A stretch of 64,000 nucleotides of DNA from an uncultured Candidatus Melainabacteria bacterium (GTDB lineage Bacteria > Cyanobacteriota > Vampirovibrionia > Gastranaerophilales > Gastranaerophilaceae), in the NCBI GenBank assembly GCA_947090755.1, contig CAMUPF010000003.1:39524-103523 (forward strand), given 5' to 3'. Positions 45,070 to 53,473 of the stretch are shown here, one piece after another (within the stretch, counting starts at the first letter, position 1; each line of letters begins with the position of its first letter). Below the pieces are notes generated by a model. That model saw only the letters and a program-made list of their open reading frames with translations, ran no database searches and was not told the DNA's origin. The position numbers and the translations under genes are program-made.

Positions 45070-46338
45070 TTAAACGATATCCCAACTGTTGAGGTATTTT
45101 TGCTGTTCTTCTGTCAATGTATCTATTTCGATTCCCATTGATTTAAGTTTGAGTTCAGCAATTTCCATGTCAACTTTTTCAGGAAGGGTATATAATTTTT
45201 TCTCTAATTTGCCTTTGTTCTTAACAAGAAATTCGATTCCAAGTGCCTGATTTGCGAAACTCATGTCCATAACGCTTGCGGGGTGGCCTTCTGCGGCGAC
45301 AAGGTTTACAAGGCGGCCTTGCGCAAATACATAAATGGATTTGCCGTTATCAAGTTTGTATTCTTCAAGGTTTGGACGAATTTGTTTGATTTCTGTAGTG
45401 TGTTCTTTTAATCCGTTTACGTTAACTTCCCAGTCGAAGTGGCCTGCGTTGGCAACGAATGCGCCGTCTTTCATTGTGAGTAAGTGTTGAACATCAACTA
45501 CGTGTTTGTCACCTGTTACGGTTAAGAAAATATCGCCTTCGAGTGCAGCTTTTGCGATTGGCATTACTCGGTAGCCTTCCATTGCTGCTTCTAAAGCTTT
45601 TAAAGGGTCAACCTCGCAAACGATTACGTTTGCACCAAGAGCTTTTGCACGAAGAGCGCAGCCTCTGCCGCACCAGCCGTAGCCTGAAATAACAACTGTT
45701 TTGCCGGCGATTAAGATGTTAGCGCCGCGGAAAATACCGTCCATTGCGCTCTGGCCTGTACCGTAGCGGTTATCATAAAGGTGTTTTGTCATGCTTGTGT
45801 TTACACCAACCGCAGGGAACTGAAGCAAACCTTGTTTTTCAAGTGCCTGCAAACGTGTAATCCCTGTTGTTGTTTCTTCGGTAGAGCCGATAATTTTTGA
45901 ACACATATCAAGGTGTTTTGAATGCAAATCTGAAACGATATCGCAACCGTCGTCGATAATGATATCAGGATTATGTTTAATAGCCTCTTCAATATGAGCG
46001 CGGTATTGTTCAGGAGTTTCGCCTGCCACTGCAAAAGTCGGGATTCCGAAGTGCTTTACAAGAGCGGCCGCAACGTCATCCTGTGTAGAAAGCGGGTTTG
46101 AAGCAACAAGAATCGCATCTGCACCGCCGGATTTCATAACAACACAAAGCGCAGCAGTTTCTTTTGTTACGTGAACGCAGGCCGATAATTTTAAACCTTT
46201 AAACGGTTGTTCTTTTATAAATCTTTCTTGAATTAATTTTAAAACAGGCATGTCTTTGAACGCCCATTCAATTTGATTTTTGCCTTGATCAGCGAGGTTC
46301 AGGTCTTTAACTTCATATTTCATTTCGGCGGTTGTCAT
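45070..46338 (-). CDS. ahcY: S-adenosylhomocysteine hydrolase
   Basis: 422 residues, tetrameric NAD-dependent enzyme that splits SAH to adenosine and homocysteine, recycling the methyl cycle. Evidence: the substrate domain LSACVHVTKETAALCVVMKSGGADAILVASNPLSTQDDVAAAL, the NAD-binding GKTVVISGYGWCGRGCALRAKALGA with GxGxxG-type motif, and GNAGHFDWEVN-like ANAGHFDWEVNV, with Lys/Asp substrate residues. GGAAC precedes ATG. The 3' region runs into the candidate sRNA region. Confidence 0.95.
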   Translation of the reverse strand: MTTAEMKYEVKDLNLADQGKNQIEWAFKDMPVLKLIQERFIKEQPFKGLKLSACVHVTKETAALCVVMKSGGADAILVASNPLSTQDDVAAALVKHFGIPTFAVAGETPEQYRAHIEEAIKHNPDIIIDDGCDIVSDLHSKHLDMCSKIIGSTEETTTGITRLQALEKQGLLQFPAVGVNTSMTKHLYDNRYGTGQSAMDGIFRGANILIAGKTVVISGYGWCGRGCALRAKALGANVIVCEVDPLKALEAAMEGYRVMPIAKAALEGDIFLTVTGDKHVVDVQHLLTMKDGAFVANAGHFDWEVNVNGLKEHTTEIKQIRPNLEEYKLDNGKSIYVFAQGRLVNLVAAEGHPASVMDMSFANQALGIEFLVKNKGKLEKKLYTLPEKVDMEIAELKLKSMGIEIDTLTEEQQKYLNSWDIV

Positions 46339-46360
46339 GATTATGTTCCTTTTCTTTTTT

Positions 46361-46825
46361 TTAGTAACCTATAGCCCAGTCAAAAGTTGATGAAACTTTA
46401 ATTTTTTTTGTTTCGGGTACGACTGTACCGACTGCTGAAACCTGCATAACCTGACCGGCTTTTTGTAAAAGATTGCTTTGTGAAACTCTTGTGTCGACGT
46501 TTCTAAGCGATTTAAGTTTGTTTAAATCATTTTCTAACTCAGCGTTTTCGTCGTTAAGCGTTGAAATTTGATGTGATAAGTTGTTGAGGTTATATTCTGA
46601 AACCATTGCGAAATAGTATGCGCAGAAAGAGGCTAAAACAAGTAATAACAAAAAGTTTCTAAGGGTTCTGTTGACTTTTTGTATAGCCATACTTTTTATA
46701 GAATTTTCTTTTTTGAAATTGCCTTCCAGCACAATATCTTCCTGCCTGATGGGGTTGTAGTTATAACCGGAAACGTATGTGTTTCCTAAATCTTCTTTTC
46801 TTACCTTAGAGCTGTTGATATTCAC
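46361..46825 (-). CDS. FtsL/DivIC-like cell-division protein
   Basis: 154 residues, GTG start with AGGGA 5 nt upstream. A short cytoplasmic N-terminus (about 1-55), one membrane segment (about 58-78, NFLLLLVLASFCAYYFAMV) and a coiled coil (ISTLNDENAELENDLNKLKSL) with a Pro-rich tail. This is the topology of bitopic FtsL/DivIC. It lies 36 nt downstream of rsmH, the usual position of ftsL in division clusters. Primary-sequence similarity is typically very low in this family, so the assignment rests on topology and location. Confidence 0.6.
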   Translation of the reverse strand: MNINSSKVRKEDLGNTYVSGYNYNPIRQEDIVLEGNFKKENSIKSMAIQKVNRTLRNFLLLLVLASFCAYYFAMVSEYNLNNLSHQISTLNDENAELENDLNKLKSLRNVDTRVSQSNLLQKAGQVMQVSAVGTVVPETKKIKVSSTFDWAIGY

Positions 46826-46861
46826 AAAAATCCCTTTTCCCTTATTTTACCGCCAATTCCT

Positions 46862-47794
46862 TTAGATTCTGCGTGCGCCTCTTAATTTTGCGCTTCTTGA
46901 TGGCGGATTTTCTCCCAATTCTTTTTCACCAGCAATTATTGGTTTTTTGTTTATGAGTTCCAATTTTGGCGGCGGACAGTGGCAAATCATTTGAGTTTTG
47001 TCGCAGTGACACCGTTGCGAGTGGTATTTAAAAAATTGTTTGACAAGCCTGTCTTCCAGCGAATGGAAACTTATCACACTAATTATAGCACCAATTTCCA
47101 ATAAATCCAATACATCCGTGAGCGCTTGTTTAACATTTTTTAACTCTTGATTAACTTCGATTCTGATAGCCTGAAATACGCGTGTTGCAGGGTGAATGTT
47201 AGATTTTATACGCGGCGTACAATTTACGATAAGATTTGCAAGTTCTGTAGTTGTTTTAAGCGGTGAGATTTTACGCTGTTCGACGATTGTGCGCGCTATA
47301 CGTTTTGAAAAATGTTCCTCGCCGTATTCTGAAAAAATTCTTACTAAATCTTCTTCGCTGTAAGTGTTCACCACATCATAGGCAGAAAAATCATTATCCT
47401 GATTAAACCTCATATCCAGCGGTGCTTCTTTTGAAAAGGAAAATCCGCGTTCCTGTTTTGTCAACTGGTGATATGATGCCCCTAAATCAAAAAGGATTCC
47501 GCCTGTAATCTTTTCAATCCCTAAATCTGCAAGTACCTTTTTTATGTTCACATAAGAGTCTTTGACAATAGTTAAATTGTCGTAATCTTTTAACCTTTTA
47601 GACGCGGCTTTTATGGCGTCGTCGTCAATATCAAATGCGATAAGTCTGCCATCAGGTGAAATCTTTTTCAAAATAAGTTCACTGTGGCCGCCGCCGCCCA
47701 GCGTACAGTCGACATATACCTTGCCGTCTTCACACTCCATTAAATCAACGGCTTCATTCAGCATTACCGTATAATGTTTGAATTCTGTTTCCAT
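46862..47794 (-). CDS. rsmH: 16S rRNA m4C1402 methyltransferase
   Basis: 310 residues. RsmH (MraW) methylates N4 of C1402 in 16S rRNA with SAM. The N-terminal HYTVMLNEAVDLM, YVDCTLGGGGHSELIL (SAM motif I) and the substrate helix DLGASYHQLTKQERGFSF are clear. A C-terminal FHSLEDRLVKQFF and CHCPPPKL-type cluster complete it. In many genomes it begins the dcw cluster with mraZ; here only an FtsL-like gene follows. It may be leaderless: a TAAAAT box ends 6 nt before the ATG. Confidence 0.94.
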   Translation of the reverse strand: METEFKHYTVMLNEAVDLMECEDGKVYVDCTLGGGGHSELILKKISPDGRLIAFDIDDDAIKAASKRLKDYDNLTIVKDSYVNIKKVLADLGIEKITGGILFDLGASYHQLTKQERGFSFSKEAPLDMRFNQDNDFSAYDVVNTYSEEDLVRIFSEYGEEHFSKRIARTIVEQRKISPLKTTTELANLIVNCTPRIKSNIHPATRVFQAIRIEVNQELKNVKQALTDVLDLLEIGAIISVISFHSLEDRLVKQFFKYHSQRCHCDKTQMICHCPPPKLELINKKPIIAGEKELGENPPSRSAKLRGARRI

Positions 47795-47835
47795 ATAATA
47801 ATTTTAACACATTAATTATTATTGGAAAGGAATTA

Positions 47836-47997
47836 TTACAATATATCAATTAACCTGTCGAGAGTAAGTCCTACTTCAACGCCGCAATGGTATTCAATGA
47901 CAAAAGTATTAGCGTTTTCGTCAAAGTAAATTGTGTCGCTGCTGCCGCCTAAGATTTGATTTACTTCTTCATTTAAATTTTTGAGACCGTAATCCAT
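47836..47997 (-). CDS. Small hypothetical protein, 53 aa
   Basis: Encoded between rsmH and the sRNA region. MDYGLKNLNEEVNQILGG is followed by SSDTIYFDENANTFVIEYHCG and VEVGLTLDRLIDIL. GGAG lies 10 nt before the ATG. The composition (acidic, balanced, mixed alpha/beta) and a clean stop suggest a genuine small gene. It is oriented toward rsmH with 41 nt between. No family. Confidence 0.55.
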   Translation of the reverse strand: MDYGLKNLNEEVNQILGGSSDTIYFDENANTFVIEYHCGVEVGLTLDRLIDIL

Positions 47998-48168
47998 AAC
48001 AAACATTCTCCATCTCTTTTTTAATTTTTACTTTACCCAACATTAATCATGTCGGCGAATTGGTGAAAAAACTTTAGAAAAAACGCGTGAATGTTACGAA
48101 TTGTAAAGTGTGGAATATACACTATATGGGCGTTTTCGGGATATAAAAAATTTAAAGAAAAGAATTTA

Positions 48169-48197
48169 TTGACAATTAAAATTATATATGAGATAAT
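48169..48197 (+). promoter_or_regulatory. Sigma-70 promoter of a candidate small RNA
   Basis: Perfect TTGACA (48169-48174), 17-nt spacer, GATAAT (48192-48197). Confidence 0.7.
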
Positions 48198-48203
48198 AAA
48201 TCC

Positions 48204-48345
48204 ATAAGATTTAAGTGTAGCCGAAACACTAAATATAAATAGCATATGACCCCAAAACATATTAACTCCTAAAATAATAAACACTAATAAAAGACCATTA
48301 GGATGCAGAAAACGACCCACCATTTAAGATGGTGGTTTTCTTTTT
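48204..48345 (+). ncRNA. Candidate small RNA, about 140 nt
   Basis: Starts near 48204 and ends in a strong terminator: GAAAACGACCCACCAT then TTAAG, ATGGTGG and TTTTCTTTTT (48309-48345). Two upstream hairpins: TTTA-GTGT/ACACTAAA (about 48210-48233) and CTAAT/ATTAG (about 48285-48302). There is a 22-codon frame (MQKTTHHLRWW..) across the terminator, but no downstream gene on the plus strand. No known family. Confidence 0.6.
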
Positions 48346-48367
48346 GCATATTTAAGCCGGTTGGATA

Positions 48368-49627
48368 TTAGAACAAAACTCCGACGATTGCTGCTGACAT
48401 GTAGCAGGTGAGGGTTCCGCAGATTAACGCTCTGACGCCAAGGCGGGCAAGGTTTTTACGTTGGTTTGGTGCAAGTTCGCCGATACCGCCGAGTTGAATC
48501 GCGATTGAGCCAAAGTTGCCGAAACTGCAAAGTGCAACGGTTGCAATCAAGAAACTTTTTGCGCTCAGCATTTGCGGCAGGTTCATTAAATCAACGTAAG
48601 CAACCATTTCATTTAATACAAGTTTTGTTCCCATAAGGCTTCCGACTGTTGTTGCCTCGTTCATAGGCACGCCCATAAAGTAGGCAAACAGTGCAAAGAT
48701 TTTTCCTAAAATCATTTTCATAGAAAGGTTGTTCAAATCAAGGCCGAGTAATGTATCAGGGCAGTGAAGAACATTTACGCAGAAAGTTCCGATTCCGCCA
48801 AGAATCCAATCTATCATCGCAACAAGTGCCACAAGCGCAAGAATCATTGCCGTAACATTGATTGCTACCTTCATACCCTCTGAGGCGCCTGATGAAATCG
48901 CGTCAAAAACATTTGCGTGTGTTCTGTTGCGTTTGCTGAATTTTATTTCAAAGTTTTCGCTTGTCTCCGGTGTTCCTGTTTCGGGATAAATTATTTTAGA
49001 GATTACGAGCGCGCCCGGAGCGGCCATAATTGACGCCGCAAGCAGGTAGGTGGCAGGGATTCCCATCCCGATATAAATCGGCATGGTTGCGCCTGAAATA
49101 CAAGCCATACTTCCGGCCATTGACGCAAGAAGTTCTGAGCGGGTAAGTTTTGGCAGGTAAGGTCTAATCATAATTTGTGCAACAATCTGGCCCACAAATG
49201 CGCTTGCCACGTTAGAGAGTGCTTCTGCGCCGCTTACAGCCATAAGTTTATTAATAGCTTTACCCAGAACGGAAACTACGCGCTGCATTATGCCGTAGTA
49301 GTAAAGCATATTGACTAAAATCATCATAAAAATGATTGAACAAATTAACTGAATTGAGAAAATATAGCCGAAATCTGCGTCCATCAACGGGCCGAAAACC
49401 ATCCTTCCGCCTTCTTTGGCAAATTCAAGAATCTTCTGGATGAAAAGTCCTATGTTTAAAAATATCGTTTGCCCCAGAGGTACTTTAAAAATGAAGACCG
49501 CAAACAAAACCTGTAATAAAAAACCTGTTCCAACTGTTTTATAATTGATGGCTTTTCTGTTGTTCGACAGAGCGAAACAAATTGCGAAAATGCCGATGAT
49601 TCCTAAAATTCCAAAAAGTCTATTCAT
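48368..49627 (-). CDS. nupC: Concentrative nucleoside transporter (CNT/NupC)
   Basis: 419 residues, about 9-10 membrane segments with the family motif GAEALSNVASAFVGQIVAQIMIRPYLPKL split by short loops and an internal GSMACISGATMPIYIGMGIPATYL. Imports nucleosides with H+ or Na+. No SD: an extended -10 TGGTATAAT lies 6 nt before the ATG, so it is a leaderless candidate. Separate from the giant gene by a bidirectional terminator. Confidence 0.93.
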   Translation of the reverse strand: MNRLFGILGIIGIFAICFALSNNRKAINYKTVGTGFLLQVLFAVFIFKVPLGQTIFLNIGLFIQKILEFAKEGGRMVFGPLMDADFGYIFSIQLICSIIFMMILVNMLYYYGIMQRVVSVLGKAINKLMAVSGAEALSNVASAFVGQIVAQIMIRPYLPKLTRSELLASMAGSMACISGATMPIYIGMGIPATYLLAASIMAAPGALVISKIIYPETGTPETSENFEIKFSKRNRTHANVFDAISSGASEGMKVAINVTAMILALVALVAMIDWILGGIGTFCVNVLHCPDTLLGLDLNNLSMKMILGKIFALFAYFMGVPMNEATTVGSLMGTKLVLNEMVAYVDLMNLPQMLSAKSFLIATVALCSFGNFGSIAIQLGGIGELAPNQRKNLARLGVRALICGTLTCYMSAAIVGVLF

Positions 49628-49642
49628 AAACGCATTATACCA
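49628..49642 (-). promoter_or_regulatory. Extended -10 promoter, leaderless geometry (nupC)
   Basis: On the minus strand TGG-TATAAT (TATAAT at 49634-49639) followed by N6 and ATG at 49627. Confidence 0.65.
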
Positions 49643-49671
49643 AAAAAAGGAGTATTGTATACTCCTTTTTT
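49643..49671 (-). terminator. Terminator of the giant GT-like gene
   Basis: AAAAAAGGAGTAT and ATACTCCTTTTTT pair around a 3-nt loop; symmetric A/T runs suit either direction. Confidence 0.85.
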
Positions 49672-49692
49672 AAGAAATATATATCAACGTGG

Positions 49693-52600
49693 TTATTTTG
49701 TTGCCAGATACTGGTTGTTTAATGCGGGTTTTGGTTGCTGCGCCGGCTGTTTGGCAGGATTGGAAGGTTTGAATGTGTCGCCGTGTTCGTTGGATTTTGA
49801 ACCGGATTTATTCATTGCAAAATATGCACCGCCCAGTGCTACTAATGCCGCACCTGCACCGAGTGCAATTTTGGCACCTTTTGACATTCCGCTTGCTGTT
49901 TTTACCGCCTCTTGAACTACTTCGGCAGCTTCTTCATAGTCATTTTTTGGAGCCGGTTGTTTTTTAGGTTTGATTTTATCCATTAATTGCTGCAGGAAGT
50001 TAACAAACGGTTTCTTTTTTTGATCTGCTGTTCTGGTGCGTTGGAACATTTCGTTGTACAGGTAGTAAGAAGAAACTTTTTTGGTGCCATTTTCGCGTGT
50101 AACACCTGTAAGTTTTGCGTTGCCATCCCAGCTTGAATTAAGCAGGACGTGGTTTTTAAGCATTTGAAGACGCATTTCAGGTGTTTCGTTTGCGGCGCGC
50201 TGCATACATCTGAAAATTTCGGCTTCCATAATTTCGTTGCGGCAGCGTTCGATTAACGCTTTGTATTTGTTCTGGAACTTCGGTGTGTCGTGCAGGTAGT
50301 TGATTACAGGGTCATAGGCAAAAATCCTTTTTGCTGCATCTAATTGCTTTTCGTCGATAATTCCTTTTTCAAGCAGGTTTTCATCCAGAAGTTTTCTGTT
50401 TACCTGTGAGGTGTCAGAAAGATAGGTTTTAATCAGGTTTAAGCCTTCTTCTGTAATAGCAGGGCCTGTAAGTTTGATTTTTTTATCTTTCAGGTTCTTT
50501 GCGTTGAAAAGGAGGTTGAATAAATCTTTTTCAACTGCGCTGTTGGCTGTGCCGTCAAGAAGCTGTATAAATCTTGTTTTTTCGCCTGCATCTAGGGTAG
50601 TCGTGTTAATTAAATCTATAATTTTTGCGGCTTCTTGCGGTGCTAGTTTTTTGTTGTCTGCAAATTTGGTAATTAATGTTCTGTCGGCGGCTTCGGTTAT
50701 TGGAAGTGCTTTTAATTTTGCGGTTTCTTTGTCTGTTAATTTTAGTTTTGCAACGACTGTTTTCACAGTTTTCATCGTGTTGTCGTCAAGCGTTTCAGAT
50801 AATTCTTTAGCCAAGTTTTCGGCAATCATATTGCGATAAACGAGGTTGCTGTTGCCTGTTCTTGCGAGGTATTCTTTTTCTGCGTCAGCGTATAGCTTGT
50901 TGAAACCTGTCAATCTTTCGCTTGTGATGCCTTCGCGGAAAAGTTTTGATATTGCATTATCTTGTTCTATGGTTGTCTGGTTGATTCCGAAGAATTCGTG
51001 GATGGTTTTGTAACCGGTTGCGTTTTCAGCTCCGTCCATTGTTGCGTCAAAGTTTTTGTCCGCAAGTCCCTGACAGTTGGATGCGATGACTCTAAGGAAG
51101 TATTTCATACTTTCAAGGTCGGTTAACTCGCACGGTGCAAAACGTGACGGGAACACTGCCGCGTCTGCGATTGCAGCAAGAACTTTGTTTGGCGCAAATC
51201 CGTTCATAAATACAAGGTGGCCTTTAAGTTCTTCTGACGTTACGTACTTATTGACTAAATCAATAGTTTTTTTAGTGCAGTCAGCAACATTGCCTTCTGC
51301 GTCAACCAGTGACGGGCCGCCTAAAACGAGTACGGCGTCATTGTGAGTTTCTTTGAATTTGGCAAATGCTTTCATAACGCTGTCAAGAGCCTTTTGGTCA
51401 TCAATACGGCCCCAGCTTACGAATACATTTGGTGCTTTGCCTTTTCCGGCTTTCGCAGCTTCAAATTTTTGCAGCATTTCCGGTGAAACATGGCCTATTA
51501 ATTCAACGTCTTTGCCCTCAAGGCCGTTGATTAAAAGGTTGCGAACCTTTTCACCTTTTAGATTTCCTATTTCACCTTTAAAATTATCTGCGTCGTAAGT
51601 TCCGAGTACCCGCTTAAAGAAGTTAATCTGGTTGTCTAACTTAACTTCGTCGTAGTGTCTGAGCGAATCTTCGGTTACGTTTGTAAACATTTTTTCGTTA
51701 AGCAAACGGAAAGGTTTAATAGTTTCCTCCGTGCCGTCTGCGTATTTAATCGTATATTCTTTGTTATAACCCGGTAAGTAGCCGCCTTTACCTTCAAACG
51801 GGTTAAAGGAAACGTCATTCATAGGGTTAAGTACGCCGTCTGCCATGCCGTCTTTGAGTAGAGATTTAAAGAACGGGCGAATACCTGACGGAATTGCTTC
51901 ATTGAATGCCATACCTTCCGCATATCCTTTTGAAACGGTATTAATCCCTTTTACATAGCGGTCATCTTTGAGCGCGTACATAAACGGAATGAGTGTCGGG
52001 TTGAAGCTTCCGCTTGCGTCGACTAACTGAGGCATAAATTGCTTGAAAAATACGTCAGTTGTTCCGTTGTGTGCGTGTAAAAGATATTCTTTATTTTCGA
52101 GGAGGTTTTTAATTACTTCTTTTCTGGTTTTTTCGTCTGAGGCAAGGAGTAAGTTCTGGAACATCGTCTTGCCGTCGGTTTGACCGGTGTAACCGTCGCC
52201 GCCATTGTGAAGTGTATAAATCGGCAGCATATCCTGAATATTTTTTGCTCTCATATAATACGGGATATAAGCGGTTTGTGAATCGGAACAGCTTACTGTC
52301 ATAGGGCTGAACGCTGAGCCGTCGCCGGTTCTTGTATTTTTGACAATTGCGTCCTGAAATTCTACAAATAACCTGTTGAATTCGGCATAAGGCGATGGTT
52401 CAAATTTTCTTTTTGCGGCGTCTGCGACCGCTTCTTGGGCGGATTTTGTCATATAAGCGCCGTCTGCATAAGGTTCTTTCATCGTTCCGAGAGTGTCTGA
52501 AAAAATCAGAAAGACATCCTGATTAATCCCTTTTATCGCGCCTTTTTGCTGGATTCTGAATAACGTAGCGTTTTGTGTGGAATCCCACGGGGCTTTTACC

Positions 52601-53046
52601 GTTGAAATTTCATCAAGTAATATATATTTTTTAGGGTCAGAGTAAACTTCCTGCAGGCTTGTTTTGTCTAAGTCCGCTCCTGTCCAGAACGGTTTTCCGG
52701 CATGTTCGTGCCCCTGTGGGAACCGGTGAACTTTTACTTCGCCTGCGTATTTGCCCTGTGAGTCATAAGTAAGTTGTGCGTTGTGGTATGGTAAAACAAT
52801 TGCTTCTTCCATTCCCGGAATGCTTGCGTAGTCAAACATTACGGTCGCTACGCCGCCTTTTTGCTGTAAACCTTTTATTTCAGCGCCGACAAATATTCCG
52901 TGTTGAGGATTCGTGCCGCCGAACGACATCGTCGTAAAATTATTATAATTTAGTGGAGGCGTGTTATAATCTTTAATTCCCAGTGTTTTTTGGTTTAAGT
53001 TTTTTTGATTAACCGCGTAAGATGAAGAAACGGCTTGTATTTTCAT
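49693..53046 (-). CDS. Giant glycogen/starch-synthase-like protein with altered active site
   Basis: About 1117 residues from the ATG at 53046 (AAGGAG 7 nt upstream). No signal. After an N-terminal tag (TTMSFGG, about residue 40) a GT-B fold starts: GIFVGAEIKGLQQKGGVATVM corresponds to the KxGGL motif of GlgA, and SWGRIDDQKALDSVMKAF plus FPSRFAPCELTDLESMKYFLRVIASNCQGLAD correspond to its C-terminal domain. In E. coli GlgA the motif is SRFEPCGL, where Glu is catalytic; here it reads SRFAPCEL, so Ala replaces it. A long helical C-terminus (about 690-1060) ends with a hydrophobic segment (GAKIALGAGAALVALGGAYFAM) and a Pro/Lys tail. It may be a non-catalytic or altered glucan-binding protein, possibly membrane-attached. 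Confidence 0.78.
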   Translation of the reverse strand: MKIQAVSSSYAVNQKNLNQKTLGIKDYNTPPLNYNNFTTMSFGGTNPQHGIFVGAEIKGLQQKGGVATVMFDYASIPGMEEAIVLPYHNAQLTYDSQGKYAGEVKVHRFPQGHEHAGKPFWTGADLDKTSLQEVYSDPKKYILLDEISTVKAPWDSTQNATLFRIQQKGAIKGINQDVFLIFSDTLGTMKEPYADGAYMTKSAQEAVADAAKRKFEPSPYAEFNRLFVEFQDAIVKNTRTGDGSAFSPMTVSCSDSQTAYIPYYMRAKNIQDMLPIYTLHNGGDGYTGQTDGKTMFQNLLLASDEKTRKEVIKNLLENKEYLLHAHNGTTDVFFKQFMPQLVDASGSFNPTLIPFMYALKDDRYVKGINTVSKGYAEGMAFNEAIPSGIRPFFKSLLKDGMADGVLNPMNDVSFNPFEGKGGYLPGYNKEYTIKYADGTEETIKPFRLLNEKMFTNVTEDSLRHYDEVKLDNQINFFKRVLGTYDADNFKGEIGNLKGEKVRNLLINGLEGKDVELIGHVSPEMLQKFEAAKAGKGKAPNVFVSWGRIDDQKALDSVMKAFAKFKETHNDAVLVLGGPSLVDAEGNVADCTKKTIDLVNKYVTSEELKGHLVFMNGFAPNKVLAAIADAAVFPSRFAPCELTDLESMKYFLRVIASNCQGLADKNFDATMDGAENATGYKTIHEFFGINQTTIEQDNAISKLFREGITSERLTGFNKLYADAEKEYLARTGNSNLVYRNMIAENLAKELSETLDDNTMKTVKTVVAKLKLTDKETAKLKALPITEAADRTLITKFADNKKLAPQEAAKIIDLINTTTLDAGEKTRFIQLLDGTANSAVEKDLFNLLFNAKNLKDKKIKLTGPAITEEGLNLIKTYLSDTSQVNRKLLDENLLEKGIIDEKQLDAAKRIFAYDPVINYLHDTPKFQNKYKALIERCRNEIMEAEIFRCMQRAANETPEMRLQMLKNHVLLNSSWDGNAKLTGVTRENGTKKVSSYYLYNEMFQRTRTADQKKKPFVNFLQQLMDKIKPKKQPAPKNDYEEAAEVVQEAVKTASGMSKGAKIALGAGAALVALGGAYFAMNKSGSKSNEHGDTFKPSNPAKQPAQQPKPALNNQYLATK

Positions 53047-53473
53047 ACACACACTCCTTGAGAAAACCTCTTTGTCTGCAAATAACTTGTGATAACTTTT
53101 TTTTGCTACTTGTTAAGTATTAATTTTAAAATATTTACATTTCTTAAAAATTGAATGCCAAAAAACACTCCTCTTAAAAATGTTCCCTTTATAATACCCA
53201 AGATGCAAATAAAAATTATTATTATATATATTAAATTATAAAAAAATAAAAAATCAATACTCAAAAAGGATAATCCTTAAGATATCCATTTGTAATCTTT
53301 TGTTAAGATTGTAGTAAAAAGTCTTGCGTTTTACAATTGTAAATGTTACAATTGTTTTTACACTGTGCTGATATAGAGTTTGTAAAATTTTTTTAAAATT
53401 AATAAAAATACAGGCAATAAATCTTGTGCACAGAACTTTATAAAATAGTGTATATGTATTATTTGGTAGGGAA
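53047..53473. other. AT-rich gap of about 420 nt with palindromes
   Basis: Between two divergent large genes. It contains TTTACAATTGTAAA (palindrome) and two ACAATTGT copies 15 nt apart (53333 and 53348), and AAGGATAATCCTT (about 53263). These look like operator sites. No ORF. Confidence 0.5.

Larger units (their letters stand above)
47998..48367. other. Non-coding gap of about 370 nt holding a candidate small RNA
   Basis: Apart from the promoter-RNA-terminator unit at 48169-48345 no gene is seen. A 96-residue reading frame on the other strand covers this RNA and is considered spurious. Confidence 0.55.

Noticed and set aside
48033..48323. Hydrophobic 96-aa reading frame on the minus strand
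   Set aside because: It lies opposite the candidate small RNA and its start falls inside that RNA's terminator hairpin; no ribosome site.
48309..48366. Leader peptide attenuator (short frame with Arg-Trp-Trp)
   Set aside because: No biosynthetic gene lies downstream on that strand.
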